From positions 1-14,833 of the forward strand of contig JAPPMR010000787.1 in assembly GCA_028818995.1 (NCBI GenBank): a stretch of DNA of 14,833 nt. Direction: 5' to 3'. The notes under the pieces were generated by a model that saw nothing but the letters and a program-made list of their open reading frames with translations, ran no database searches and had not been told where the DNA came from. Numbering within the stretch: position 1 is the first letter of the stretch; every line of letters starts with the position of its first letter. The DNA comes from Candidatus Poribacteria bacterium. GTDB lineage: Bacteria > Poribacteria > WGA-4E > WGA-3G. Of this stretch, positions 7,019 through 12,530 are shown in pieces. A program made the position numbers and the translations under genes.

Positions 7019-7258
7019 TCATTTCTTTAATCCTAAACAAATCCAGCGAATAGTAAAGTAGATTCCCCAGACACAACCAGCCCCGAGTAAACCATATAAG
7101 CCGTGTTCCATCCAGTATTGTATACGGGTACCCAAGTAAGAGGGATCGAATCTCCATTTAATCCAGTATGTCTGTGCAACAATCACCATGACAATAAACG
7201 CTATAGCAGAAACCACTATTGTGAGTCTGAGAAAAAATTGATCCCAATTATATTTCAT
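7019..7258 (-). CDS. Small membrane protein of unknown function
   Basis: This 79-residue protein has two predicted transmembrane helices: about residues 10-31 (LRLTIVVSAIAFIVMVIVAQ region) and 52-74 (LYGLLGAGCVWGIYFTIRW). A short loop with KWRFDPSYLGTRIQYWMEHG lies between them. It is the last gene of a minus-strand operon, 26 bp after the DUF2971 gene, and precedes the terminator at 6917. The ribosome site is weak (GAGA about ten bases before ATG). I do not recognise a family. Two-helix membrane proteins next to unknown cytoplasmic proteins can be effectors or anchors, but nothing here proves that. Confidence 0.6.
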   Translation of the reverse strand: MKYNWDQFFLRLTIVVSAIAFIVMVIVAQTYWIKWRFDPSYLGTRIQYWMEHGLYGLLGAGCVWGIYFTIRWICLGLKK

Positions 7259-7284
7259 ATAGATGTCTCTACTTAATCCATAAA

Positions 7285-8076
7285 CTAATCCGTTTCATCA
7301 GGCTCGTCTAAAAGTGTTGAGGACTTGACTTCAAAATCAAATCCATATTTGCGGGCTACTGATCTGACCGTTTCTGTAAACCATTCTTCATTTGCATTAT
7401 ATGGTGATGTGATGACTTCAAGAATTAACTTATTGACATCAACATTAAAAGGTATACCTTTTTTACAAGTGTCTGGAAATCTGTTTTTTTCAAAAGTAAT
7501 ATCTGCATTGATTAAATTGCCATGTTTATCAATATAATCCATAAAAGTCCGTGGGCATTGTGTGGTAATAGCACGGAATTCTCGTTCGTGTTCAAAAGGT
7601 TTTCTCTTATGGAAATACCACGTATATAACATGCTCATTTCGTCTAAATTTTGTGGGAGTGGGTATTCATAATGATTGATATACTCTATATTGCCAACAA
7701 ATACGTCATCATCCTCTACGAAGCAGTTCTGAAAATTACCGAAGGTAGTTTTGACAGCAATACCACTATTATGCATGTGATATTTATCCCACATCGCCAT
7801 GGATTCTTCTTCTGCATTATGCCAGCAGCTACACAAAGTATATTTCTGCCAATTTTCTTGGAACTTCTCTAAAGTAGTAATATCACCGATTGTGCGCTCA
7901 TAATACCTCGTTACTGATGGTGGTGTAAAGCCTTCAAAAGGATCATCAAACTTATCTGCTCTTGTAAAGAATAAGCTTTCTGTTCCTAATAGATTAACGA
8001 ATTTCTCAAAACTCATATATCTCCACAGAAAGTCTGTATCTTGAGGCAGCATTATACCAGTAAGCTCGTGAATCAT
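7285..8076 (-). CDS. DUF2971 family protein
   Basis: This 263-residue protein shows the family signature: LWRYMSFEKFVNLL (17-30), a strand and turn with LFFTRADKFDDPFEG (35-49), LCSCWHNAEEESMAMWDKY (81-99), SGIAVKTTFG (104-113) and KPFEHEREFRAI (159-170). There is no signal peptide or membrane segment, so it is cytoplasmic. AAGGAAC before the ATG at 8076 supports the start; a second Met at residue 9 lacks a site. The biochemical function of DUF2971 is not established; the family is scattered in accessory regions. It is the middle gene of a three-gene operon (gaps of 23 and 26 bp), so its job is probably linked to the two flanking unknown proteins. Confidence 0.85.
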   Translation of the reverse strand: MIHELTGIMLPQDTDFLWRYMSFEKFVNLLGTESLFFTRADKFDDPFEGFTPPSVTRYYERTIGDITTLEKFQENWQKYTLCSCWHNAEEESMAMWDKYHMHNSGIAVKTTFGNFQNCFVEDDDVFVGNIEYINHYEYPLPQNLDEMSMLYTWYFHKRKPFEHEREFRAITTQCPRTFMDYIDKHGNLINADITFEKNRFPDTCKKGIPFNVDVNKLILEVITSPYNANEEWFTETVRSVARKYGFDFEVKSSTLLDEPDETD

Positions 8077-8099
8077 AATAGTTCCTTGATTGGAATTAA

Positions 8100-8417
8100 T
8101 TACAAATTCTCAACGCGTTTGATATGAAACGACACAGAGAACCTTGAAGGCGTGGCATCGAAATTACCATCTTTCGGAAGATGTAGTTTCCAATGCTTGT
8201 AGTCTTCCAAAGGCAGACTAAACGTAGATATTTCTGCTCCAAATGCTTGTTCCAACTTCAAGGCGAATTCTTTGAAGACCTCTATCTCCGTTTCGCCTTT
8301 TTTGGGACCCCGTGCAAGTTTAGATATCGTTTGTTCAATGTCTTTAACATCTTCCGACTCAATATTCATAGGTGTAATCTTGATTTTTTCAATGGTGAAG
8401 TCGTGTTTGTGAGTCAT
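8100..8417 (-). CDS. Small cytoplasmic protein of unknown function
   Basis: This 105-residue protein is the first gene of the DUF2971 operon, with a good GGGAGGG site before the ATG at 8417. The sequence predicts an N-terminal strand (DFTIEKIKITPM), a central helix (EVFKEFALKLEQAFGAE, residues about 47-63) and C-terminal strands (WKLHLPKDG, RFSVSFHIKRVE). There are no cysteines, signal peptide or membrane segments. I do not recognise the family. The tight spacing to the DUF2971 gene suggests they are co-expressed and possibly interact. Confidence 0.7.
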   Translation of the reverse strand: MTHKHDFTIEKIKITPMNIESEDVKDIEQTISKLARGPKKGETEIEVFKEFALKLEQAFGAEISTFSLPLEDYKHWKLHLPKDGNFDATPSRFSVSFHIKRVENL

Positions 8418-8465
8418 TATATTACCCTCCCTTCAATAAAACACTTGTTTTGAAAGAGTGTATAA

Positions 8466-8494
8466 AGTATCGCATAGTTTGGAGAGGAAATCAA
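8466..8494 (-). promoter_or_regulatory. Promoter of the DUF2971 operon
   Basis: On the minus strand TTGATT (complement of 8489-8494) is 17 bases from GATACT (complement of 8466-8471). This places the transcript start near 8459, about 40 bases before the first ATG. No operator-like repeat overlaps it. Confidence 0.5.
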
Positions 8495-8535
8495 GTTAAT
8501 AGTAGCAGGCACATGCCGTGTGCCGTCAGCCTCTC

Positions 8536-8704
8536 GTAGGTCGGGTAGAGCAACGCGACACCCGACAGAATAGTATATCAGCGCATACATGTCGGGTGTC
8601 GTAAACTCTACCCGACCTACGCACTGTATACACGTATAAATGTATACACGTATAAATGTATACACGTATAAATGTATACACGTATAAATGTATACACGTA
8701 TACA
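8536..8704. repeat. 85-bp REP palindrome plus 16-bp minisatellite, copy B
   Basis: GTAGGTCGGGTAGAG (8536-8550) pairs perfectly with CTCTACCCGACCTAC (8606-8620). Inside, CGACACCCGAC (8556-8566) pairs with GTCGGGTGTCG (8591-8601), leaving a 24-nt loop. Four complete TATACACGTATAAATG units follow (8627-8690), plus a partial unit to 8704. All units differ from copy A by the same base (AAATG against AAAGG). Related single hairpins are at 6798-6824 and 10079-10105. Confidence 0.9.
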
Positions 8705-8731
8705 CAGGTTGCGAATAATTCCGATTCAAAC

Positions 8732-8758
8732 AAAAAAGGCGCGTTTTCAAAACGCGCC
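8732..8758 (-). terminator. Intrinsic terminator of the 8785-9282 lipoprotein gene
   Basis: On the minus strand GGCGCGTTT pairs with AAACGCGCC across three bases, followed by six U residues (complement of 8732-8737). It starts 26 bp after the stop codon. Stem and flank are nearly the same as the terminator at 6917-6946. Confidence 0.8.
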
Positions 8759-8784
8759 TACCATAAGGATTAGAGAACAGACTA

Positions 8785-9282
8785 TTACCGGGTTACCACC
8801 CCATCATCCGCATACTCAAACAGGACTTCAGGTCGGGATAAGTTCTTTATGGCAATGCCTTCGTATTCATAAACCGACTCCGTTGCTTTGATGATACCTG
8901 TTATTTCAACAACAAACACGTCAAGAACAACAGCATCATTCACTTTACTATAACCGAGGACGAACTTATTATCAGGCGTTCTGGATGGGGGTGCTGGGTT
9001 CAAGTGAATAATCACTTTTACGCGCGCATCTATATCCCCGATGGTGCTATGAATTTGAACAAGTTTAGAATTACTTACTTTGTAGCCGTCAACACGTATA
9101 CGGAATTTACCGGCTGCCAAGGTGGGACTCGGCACGATTTCTGGTAAGTATTTGTCGGGGTCCTCAGGTATTCTTGAGTCATCGACCGTTACCATAACCG
9201 ATCTATAGAGATCACAGCCAGTAGATAGACAACACACAATAACCAAAAAACACGCATAAGTCAAGAAACGGTGGAACTTCAT
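8785..9282 (-). CDS. Lipoprotein of unknown function
   Basis: The leader MKFHRF, a hydrophobic core and the lipobox L-S-T-G-C mark a lipoprotein, cleaved before the Cys at residue 23 from this start. Two ATG codons are adjacent (9285 and 9282). GAGGAGG lies only 2 bases before the first and 5 before the second, so 9282 is preferred. The mature part of about 143 residues is rich in beta strands: KFRIRVDGYKV, ARVKVIIHLN, NDAVVLDVFVVEIT, VYEYEGIAIKN. This suggests an immunoglobulin-like or beta-sandwich envelope protein. No enzymatic motif is visible. It is a single-gene unit with its own terminator. Upstream, 9354-9375 forms a small CACGAC/GTCGTG hairpin. Confidence 0.75.
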   Translation of the reverse strand: MKFHRFLTYACFLVIVCCLSTGCDLYRSVMVTVDDSRIPEDPDKYLPEIVPSPTLAAGKFRIRVDGYKVSNSKLVQIHSTIGDIDARVKVIIHLNPAPPSRTPDNKFVLGYSKVNDAVVLDVFVVEITGIIKATESVYEYEGIAIKNLSRPEVLFEYADDGVVTR

Positions 9283-9428
9283 CATAACCTCCTCTGTAAT
9301 AAGTCATTACAAGGTGTTTGTTTATGTGCATACCGTTTTATAGATGGGCAAGACACGACGAGGGGAGATGTCGTGCGCTACCAAATGAGTAACTTTAGTA
9401 TTACATTTTTTGAGTTATGTGTCAAATT

Positions 9429-9593
9429 TTATAATGACTGCCTTTCATCATCCTGCGGCGTATGGAAAGTTTTCGGTTGCTTTTCAGCAGATTCAGGCTT
9501 CTGCGGTTTCAAAACAGCCGGATAATTTTTGATAAGTTCTGCATACGCGACGCGTTCATCATCTTCAGGAAACGAAAAAAGTTGATTTTTCAT
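9429..9593 (-). CDS. Possible 54-residue protein with duplicated DDER motif
   Basis: An open frame of 54 codons starts at ATG 9593, with GGGGAAG about 11 bases upstream, and stops at TAA 9429-9431. The product begins MKNQLFSFPEDDERVAYAEL and ends HTPQDDERQSL, so a P-x-DDER motif occurs near both ends. The middle is Lys/Pro/Glu-rich. It is hydrophilic with no signal or membrane segment. I do not recognise it. Coding-like composition and a usable start favour a real small gene or the remnant of a longer one; its size keeps confidence low. Confidence 0.4.
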   Translation of the reverse strand: MKNQLFSFPEDDERVAYAELIKNYPAVLKPQKPESAEKQPKTFHTPQDDERQSL

Positions 9594-9628
9594 TTGCACA
9601 TTACTTCCCCATGTGTTATAATATATTT

Positions 9629-9653
9629 AAATGTTAATAATAATATAACATTT
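9629..9653. other. AT-rich hairpin before the structured-RNA promoter
   Basis: AAATGTTA (9629-9636) pairs with TAACATTT (9646-9653) around ATAATAATA. Bases 9655-9725 are long T and A runs that could act as an UP-like or curved DNA tract for the promoter at 9726. No gene was seen in 9594-9725. Confidence 0.4.
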
Positions 9654-9725
9654 ATCTATATATTTTACAAATTTTTTCGTTTTTTTAGCAATTTTAAGGA
9701 AAAAAGCACTTTTTTGAAAAAATAT

Positions 9726-9755
9726 TTGACATTTTTTTGTAATTTGTGGTATACT
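9726..9755 (+). promoter_or_regulatory. Strong sigma70 promoter of the structured RNA
   Basis: A perfect TTGACA (9726-9731) and TATACT (9750-9755) are separated by 18 bp, after a long AT tract. The expected start, 6-7 bases after the -10 box, falls at 9761-9762, the first base of an 8-bp closing stem. No protein gene follows for over 800 bases. Confidence 0.7.
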
Positions 9756-9761
9756 ATTATC

Positions 9762-9836
9762 GCATCGTTGGTAGAGAGGTTCAGCCTCGCCGCTTGGCGA
9801 GGTCTCTACCCACACCGCCTGAACCGGGAACGATGC
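9762..9836 (+). ncRNA. 75-nt pseudoknotted RNA, class not recognised
   Basis: Four perfect helices account for 60 of the 75 bases: GCATCGTT/AACGATGC (9762-9769 with 9829-9836); GGTAGAGA/TCTCTACC (9770-9777 with 9803-9810); CCTCGCC/GGCGAGG (9785-9791 with 9796-9802, GCTT loop); and a crossing helix GGTTCAG/CTGAACC (9778-9784 with 9819-9825), which makes a pseudoknot. Helices abut without gaps at 9769/9770, 9777/9778, 9784/9785 and 9802/9803, so they could stack. An alternative partner for 9761-9767 exists at 9846-9852 (CGATGCG). I do not match it to tRNA or a known riboswitch. It is not followed by a coding region, so it is probably a free small RNA or part of a replication-control region. Confidence 0.55.
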
Positions 9837-10124
9837 TATACAATGCGATGCGAACCACAGATACAAATTGTTCACCGAACGAAGCCGGGGAACAGTGTCA
9901 AAAAAATAGAGTGTAGTCGATTTGTTGCTGGATATGCATTTTTTAGGCGAGTGCCTAATTGCATTTGTGTTATAGGTTTATTGCAATTGTAGTCGAATTG
10001 CATTTATTTATGGGAGGAATTGGGAACAAACTTGCATAGGATGGCTTACTTGGATAGGTTAGGTAAGTTATATCGTCCGTCGGGTGTCGCGTTGTTCTAC
10101 CCGACATGAACCAAACTGTGGTAA
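9837..10124. other. Non-coding stretch with hairpins and a REP copy
   Basis: No convincing gene was found. Visible stems are ATGCA/TGCAT enclosing TAGGC/GCCTA (9934-9964), TGCAATT/AATTGCA (9982-10002) and the REP hairpin GTCGGGT/ACCCGAC (10079-10105). The word TGTAGTCGAWTTG occurs twice (about 9912 and 9988). There is no plus-strand U-tract that would clearly end the RNA starting at 9762. Confidence 0.45.
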
Positions 10125-10304
10125 CCAATAACAGCCGCACAAAATCGCACGGCTGTTATTGGCAAATTATTACTAACATTCGCTGTACATTAGCGAAAGG
10201 AATTATAACAGAAGTCTCCACTCTGTTATCAAACACTGTTAAGCCAAGTCCGTCTCTAATGCAAAGTTCAGAAAACTTTGCCAAACTTCGCAATCTACAG
10301 TGTT
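10125..10304. other. Array of five perfect hairpins, control-region-like
   Basis: In order: CCAATAACAGCCG/CGGCTGTTATTGG (10125-10137 with 10150-10162, 13 bp); TTCGCT/AGCGAA (10179-10197); ATAACAGA/TCTGTTAT (10205-10229); and AACACTGT/ACAGTGTT (10232-10304), enclosing GCAAAGTT/AACTTTGC (10261-10281). The stems are perfect and nearly contiguous. Part of the array (10163-10208) resembles the sequence just before the gene at 10618, including AAGGAATTATAA, with ACA in place of the start codon. No coding potential was seen. Confidence 0.6.
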
Positions 10305-10370
10305 CACTTTATATTATAGCATATATTTCAATTCTATGCAAGTTTGATTTATTTTTTCAACATTGTAATT

Positions 10371-10402
10371 TTGTTGTTGTTTTTTCTAAAATAACGTATA
10401 AT
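10371..10402 (+). promoter_or_regulatory. Promoter of the tandem winged-helix gene
   Basis: TATAAT (10397-10402) is preceded by TTGTTG at 10374-10379 with a 17-bp spacer (an overlapping TTGTTG starts at 10371). The predicted start at about 10409 coincides with the first base of the structured leader. Confidence 0.6.
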
Positions 10403-10408
10403 TACTAT

Positions 10409-10617
10409 TAAACCGTGAGGAGGCGGGTAGTCGGGGTAGTTCTCTACTACCTTCCGCCTCCCCAACTGACTATTGGGTCCCAACTGACAATTGGGTTCGG
10501 TTTATACGATTATCACGCCGCTACCAATTAGGAAGTGGCAACACGGTTTTATACCAAATTATTGCTAATGTAAGTGTAGATTTTCAATGTACACTAAGAG
10601 CAGAAGAAGGAATTATA
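10409..10617 (+). promoter_or_regulatory. Structured 5' leader with multi-branched fold
   Basis: TAAACCG (10409-10415) pairs with CGGTTTA (10498-10504), closing a junction with three arms. Arm 1 is GGAGGCGG/CCGCCTCC (10419-10426 with 10454-10461), continued by GGTAGT/ACTACC (10435-10440 with 10446-10451). Arms 2 and 3 are an 18-bp tandem duplication with 17 of 18 bases equal, each CCCAA-7 nt-TTGGG (10461-10477, 10479-10495). AAACCGTG (10410-10417) can instead pair with CACGGTTT (10542-10549), so two exclusive folds exist. Then come GCCGCT/AGTGGC (about 10517-10539), AGTGTA/TACACT (10573-10595), AGAAGGA and the ATG. This looks like a cis-regulatory leader or replication-control RNA. The ligand is unknown and no known riboswitch core was recognised. 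Confidence 0.55.
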
Positions 10618-11619
10618 ATGAAAAATAAAATTAAGGTTTCTACGTTACAGGTCCCCTCAGGCCCTGGCAGTATTATTTCAAGTTTAGGTTTACGTCAAGT
10701 GAAACCCCTTGCTGCGATGACAGCACTCACGTTGAACTATCGCAGTAATTGGGACGAAGGACGCACATGGTGGACATCGGATCGTAAGTTAGCCGATCTG
10801 ATGGGTGCTTCTCACCGATATACACGCGATGCGCTGAAAGAACTCACAGGTTGGGTTACGCGCGTCAAACAGGGCGTGAAGGGAAGCATCTACCAACTCA
10901 CACATCATCTGCGCGAACCCCAAGATGTTCCCACCGACAAACACGGTAACCCCCTCAAATTTGCCATCCCGCGTGGCAAAGACGGACCCTTTGAAAAAAT
11001 GTTTGCGGGTGAAATCAGTTGGAAAGCGTGTCTCATCTGGATACTGCTCAAAGTGCATTCAGATTTTCAGACGGGCAAGACGCACCCGATAACAATGGAC
11101 TCGCTCGCGTTATGGTCCAGGTTCGGTAAGGACACCGTCTGCGAAGCGATAGGCGAGCTGGAAAAGGCAGGGCTATTAGAGCGGTTGTCAAAACCGCACG
11201 AAAAATCTGTTTTTCAGCTGTATCCCAAGCCCCCCGAAAAGCGTCCCGTGAGTCGTCCTCCGAAGAAAAAACGCAAACAGCGAAAAACCTTTATGGACAT
11301 GCGCACCGATGAGAAGCATTGTTACAGTTTCAACGAGAAATATCGGTGTAATTTGGACACAGGACATATTGAGGTGAGAGAACGACATGGGCGAGGACGG
11401 TGGCACCGTCTAAAAGATCGGGAACGGCATCTCGTGCCGAAACCGATTATGGAAGCGTTTGACAACATGATCGCCGAAGCATCGAAAATTCGGATGCATC
11501 TCCGCCAGGCGCTCGGTCTCGCTGGTTCTGATACCGCACACCTTAGTTCTGATAACGCACGCGACGGTTCTGATAACGCACAGCATGAATTTTTAAGCTC
11601 GCTTCAGCTTAGGCTGTGA
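10618..11619 (+). CDS. Tandem winged-helix DNA-binding protein, possible replication initiator
   Basis: This 333-residue protein shows two helix-turn-helix units. The first is near residues 52-96 (RKLADLMGASHRYTRDALKEL then a wing with GSIYQLT). The second is near 157-202 (MDSLALWSRFGKDTVCEAIGELEKAGLLERL then KSVFQLYP). A strongly basic linker follows (PPKKKRKQRK, about 214-223), then an Arg/His-rich region and a C-terminal helix with IRMHLRQAL. The tail contains three S-D-x-A repeats from a short DNA duplication. There are no catalytic motifs. The architecture resembles phage or plasmid replication initiators and MarR/DnaD-like regulators. The structured leader before it and the AT-rich palindromes after it favour a replicon role, as inference only. 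The start at 10618 is supported by AGAAGGA. Confidence 0.7.
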   Translation: MKNKIKVSTLQVPSGPGSIISSLGLRQVKPLAAMTALTLNYRSNWDEGRTWWTSDRKLADLMGASHRYTRDALKELTGWVTRVKQGVKGSIYQLTHHLREPQDVPTDKHGNPLKFAIPRGKDGPFEKMFAGEISWKACLIWILLKVHSDFQTGKTHPITMDSLALWSRFGKDTVCEAIGELEKAGLLERLSKPHEKSVFQLYPKPPEKRPVSRPPKKKRKQRKTFMDMRTDEKHCYSFNEKYRCNLDTGHIEVRERHGRGRWHRLKDRERHLVPKPIMEAFDNMIAEASKIRMHLRQALGLAGSDTAHLSSDNARDGSDNAQHEFLSSLQLRL

Positions 11620-11639
11620 CAAGGTTTTTGATAAGGGGT

Positions 11640-11870
11640 GTTTGCTTAACGCGAACGTCTTAACAAAATTTTTTATCGTACCGCGAATCGCGAACGAAAA
11701 ATTTTTGAATTAAGTTGGTCAATTAAGAGCACATAAAGTCTTAAAAACACTCATACACCCTTAATTAAAGACAATTTTTAATAGTTTATTAATTAAAAAT
11801 TCAATTAATTGATACATATTTAATTGAATTCCAACCGCCTTGCGCAGTTTTAATTTCAATTTATAAATAG
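11640..11870. other. AT-rich palindrome cluster after the DNA-binding gene
   Basis: TTAATTAA occurs at 11761-11768 and 11789-11796, and TCAATTAATTGA, a perfect palindrome, at 11801-11812. Related AATTAA/CAATTA words occur at about 11708, 11719 and 11818. Near 11668-11707 two AAAATTTTT blocks flank TACCGCGAATCGCG. This resembles a DNA-unwinding or protein-binding region such as a replication origin, but no DnaA boxes or regular iterons are visible. No gene was seen in 11620-11964. Confidence 0.4.
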
Positions 11871-11902
11871 GCGCGTTTTGTCCACACGTTCCTCCACCCC
11901 TT

Positions 11903-11926
11903 GCGCGTTTTGTCCACGCGTTTTTT
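11903..11926 (+). terminator. Weak intrinsic terminator
   Basis: CGCGT (11904-11908) pairs with ACGCG (11916-11920) and six T residues follow. The 17-bp word around GCGCGTTTTGTCCAC also occurs at about 11873-11887 without a T-run. It could end transcription of the gene at 10618-11619. Confidence 0.4.
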
Positions 11927-11964
11927 GTTCATCGCCTTGCTACTTAATAAAGGAAGGTACACAC

Positions 11965-12381
11965 ATGATTTTTAGAAAAGGTATATTTTTATTATCTATC
12001 ATCTTTATCGCTTGGGGACTTATCGGATGTAATAGAGAAGTTACTGAATTGATGTCTGTTGAAATCGTTGAAATATGTATCACAGAGACAGTGCAACCCG
12101 ATGTCTTTGCTATATCTGTTCTGGTGATGAGCATATTACCTGATAAATGCATTGAAGACCACCAGAAAAATTATACAGAACCTCATGTGTTTGACTTCTA
12201 TCCACTCTATGAAGATGGCGACATAATTCAAATAGAGATAACGCAAACAGTTTCGGTAGGTAGTGTTGCCTGTGATCTTGCCAGTCCTTACTATCATGAT
12301 ATTATTTTTATCGGGTTCTGTAAACCGGGTGAATATACATTAGATGTGAACGGAAATATTAAGAAGTTTCAAGTCGGTTAA
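11965..12381 (+). CDS. Small lipoprotein of unknown function
   Basis: ATG 11965 is chosen: AAGGAAGG lies just upstream, and it gives a signal sequence MIFRKG plus a hydrophobic core ending in the lipobox G-L-I-G-C (Cys near residue 22). An upstream in-frame ATG at 11878 would bury the signal and overlap a terminator-like hairpin. The mature part of about 117 residues is acidic and beta-rich, with Cys in EICITE, PDKCIED, SVACDLAS and GFCKPGE, which could form two disulfides. It ends GEYTLDVNGNIKKFQVG, like the last strands of a beta-sandwich. I do not recognise the family. It is a monocistronic unit with a strong terminator. Confidence 0.75.
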   Translation: MIFRKGIFLLSIIFIAWGLIGCNREVTELMSVEIVEICITETVQPDVFAISVLVMSILPDKCIEDHQKNYTEPHVFDFYPLYEDGDIIQIEITQTVSVGSVACDLASPYYHDIIFIGFCKPGEYTLDVNGNIKKFQVG

Positions 12382-12465
12382 TATGTTGCATGCTCTATGA
12401 TAGTTTGATGCGGCACAAGTGGGTCTATCGCATTAGCCATTGTAGATAATGTCAATTTGCCAGTA

Positions 12466-12498
12466 GGCGCGTTTTGGAAACGCGCTTTTTTATTTTTT
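12466..12498 (+). terminator. Intrinsic terminator of the lipoprotein gene
   Basis: GCGCGTTT (12467-12474) pairs with AAACGCGC (12478-12485) across TGG, followed by TTTTTTATTTTTT. It is the plus-strand member of the GGCGCGTTT hairpin family. Confidence 0.8.
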
Positions 12499-12530
12499 GC
12501 TTTTGTAGGAGTGACCTCCCGGTCGCGACC

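Noticed and set aside
8627..8704. CRISPR array
   Set aside because: The 16-bp units are directly adjacent with no spacers, and no cas gene is present; it is a minisatellite.
9770..9825. HDV-like self-cleaving ribozyme
   Set aside because: The order of the three helices fits, but only 8 bases lie where J1/4, P4 and J4/2 with the catalytic C should be. P3 is 7 bp instead of about 3.
9762..9836. tRNA gene (75 bases with an 8-bp end-pairing stem)
   Set aside because: There is no D arm, anticodon arm or GGTTCRA T-arm in the right place; the inner helices are nested and crossed in a way no tRNA has.
9462..9992. Plus-strand frame of 176 codons
   Set aside because: It crosses a minus-strand frame, the AT-rich promoter and the structured RNA. 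Its composition is Phe/Ile/Lys-rich from T and A runs, with no ribosome site.
10106..10411. Plus-strand frame of 101 codons over the hairpin array
   Set aside because: It starts inside a REP hairpin, has no ribosome site and covers perfect inverted repeats; the product has no protein-like pattern.
10125..10617. Retron or diversity-generating element because of the structured RNA beside a gene
   Set aside because: The neighbouring protein has winged helices and no reverse transcriptase motif, and no RT gene exists in the window.
11878..11964. N-terminal extension of the lipoprotein from ATG 11878
   Set aside because: It would put 29 residues before an evident signal peptide, has no ribosome site and overlaps a terminator-like hairpin; ATG 11965 has AAGGAAGG.
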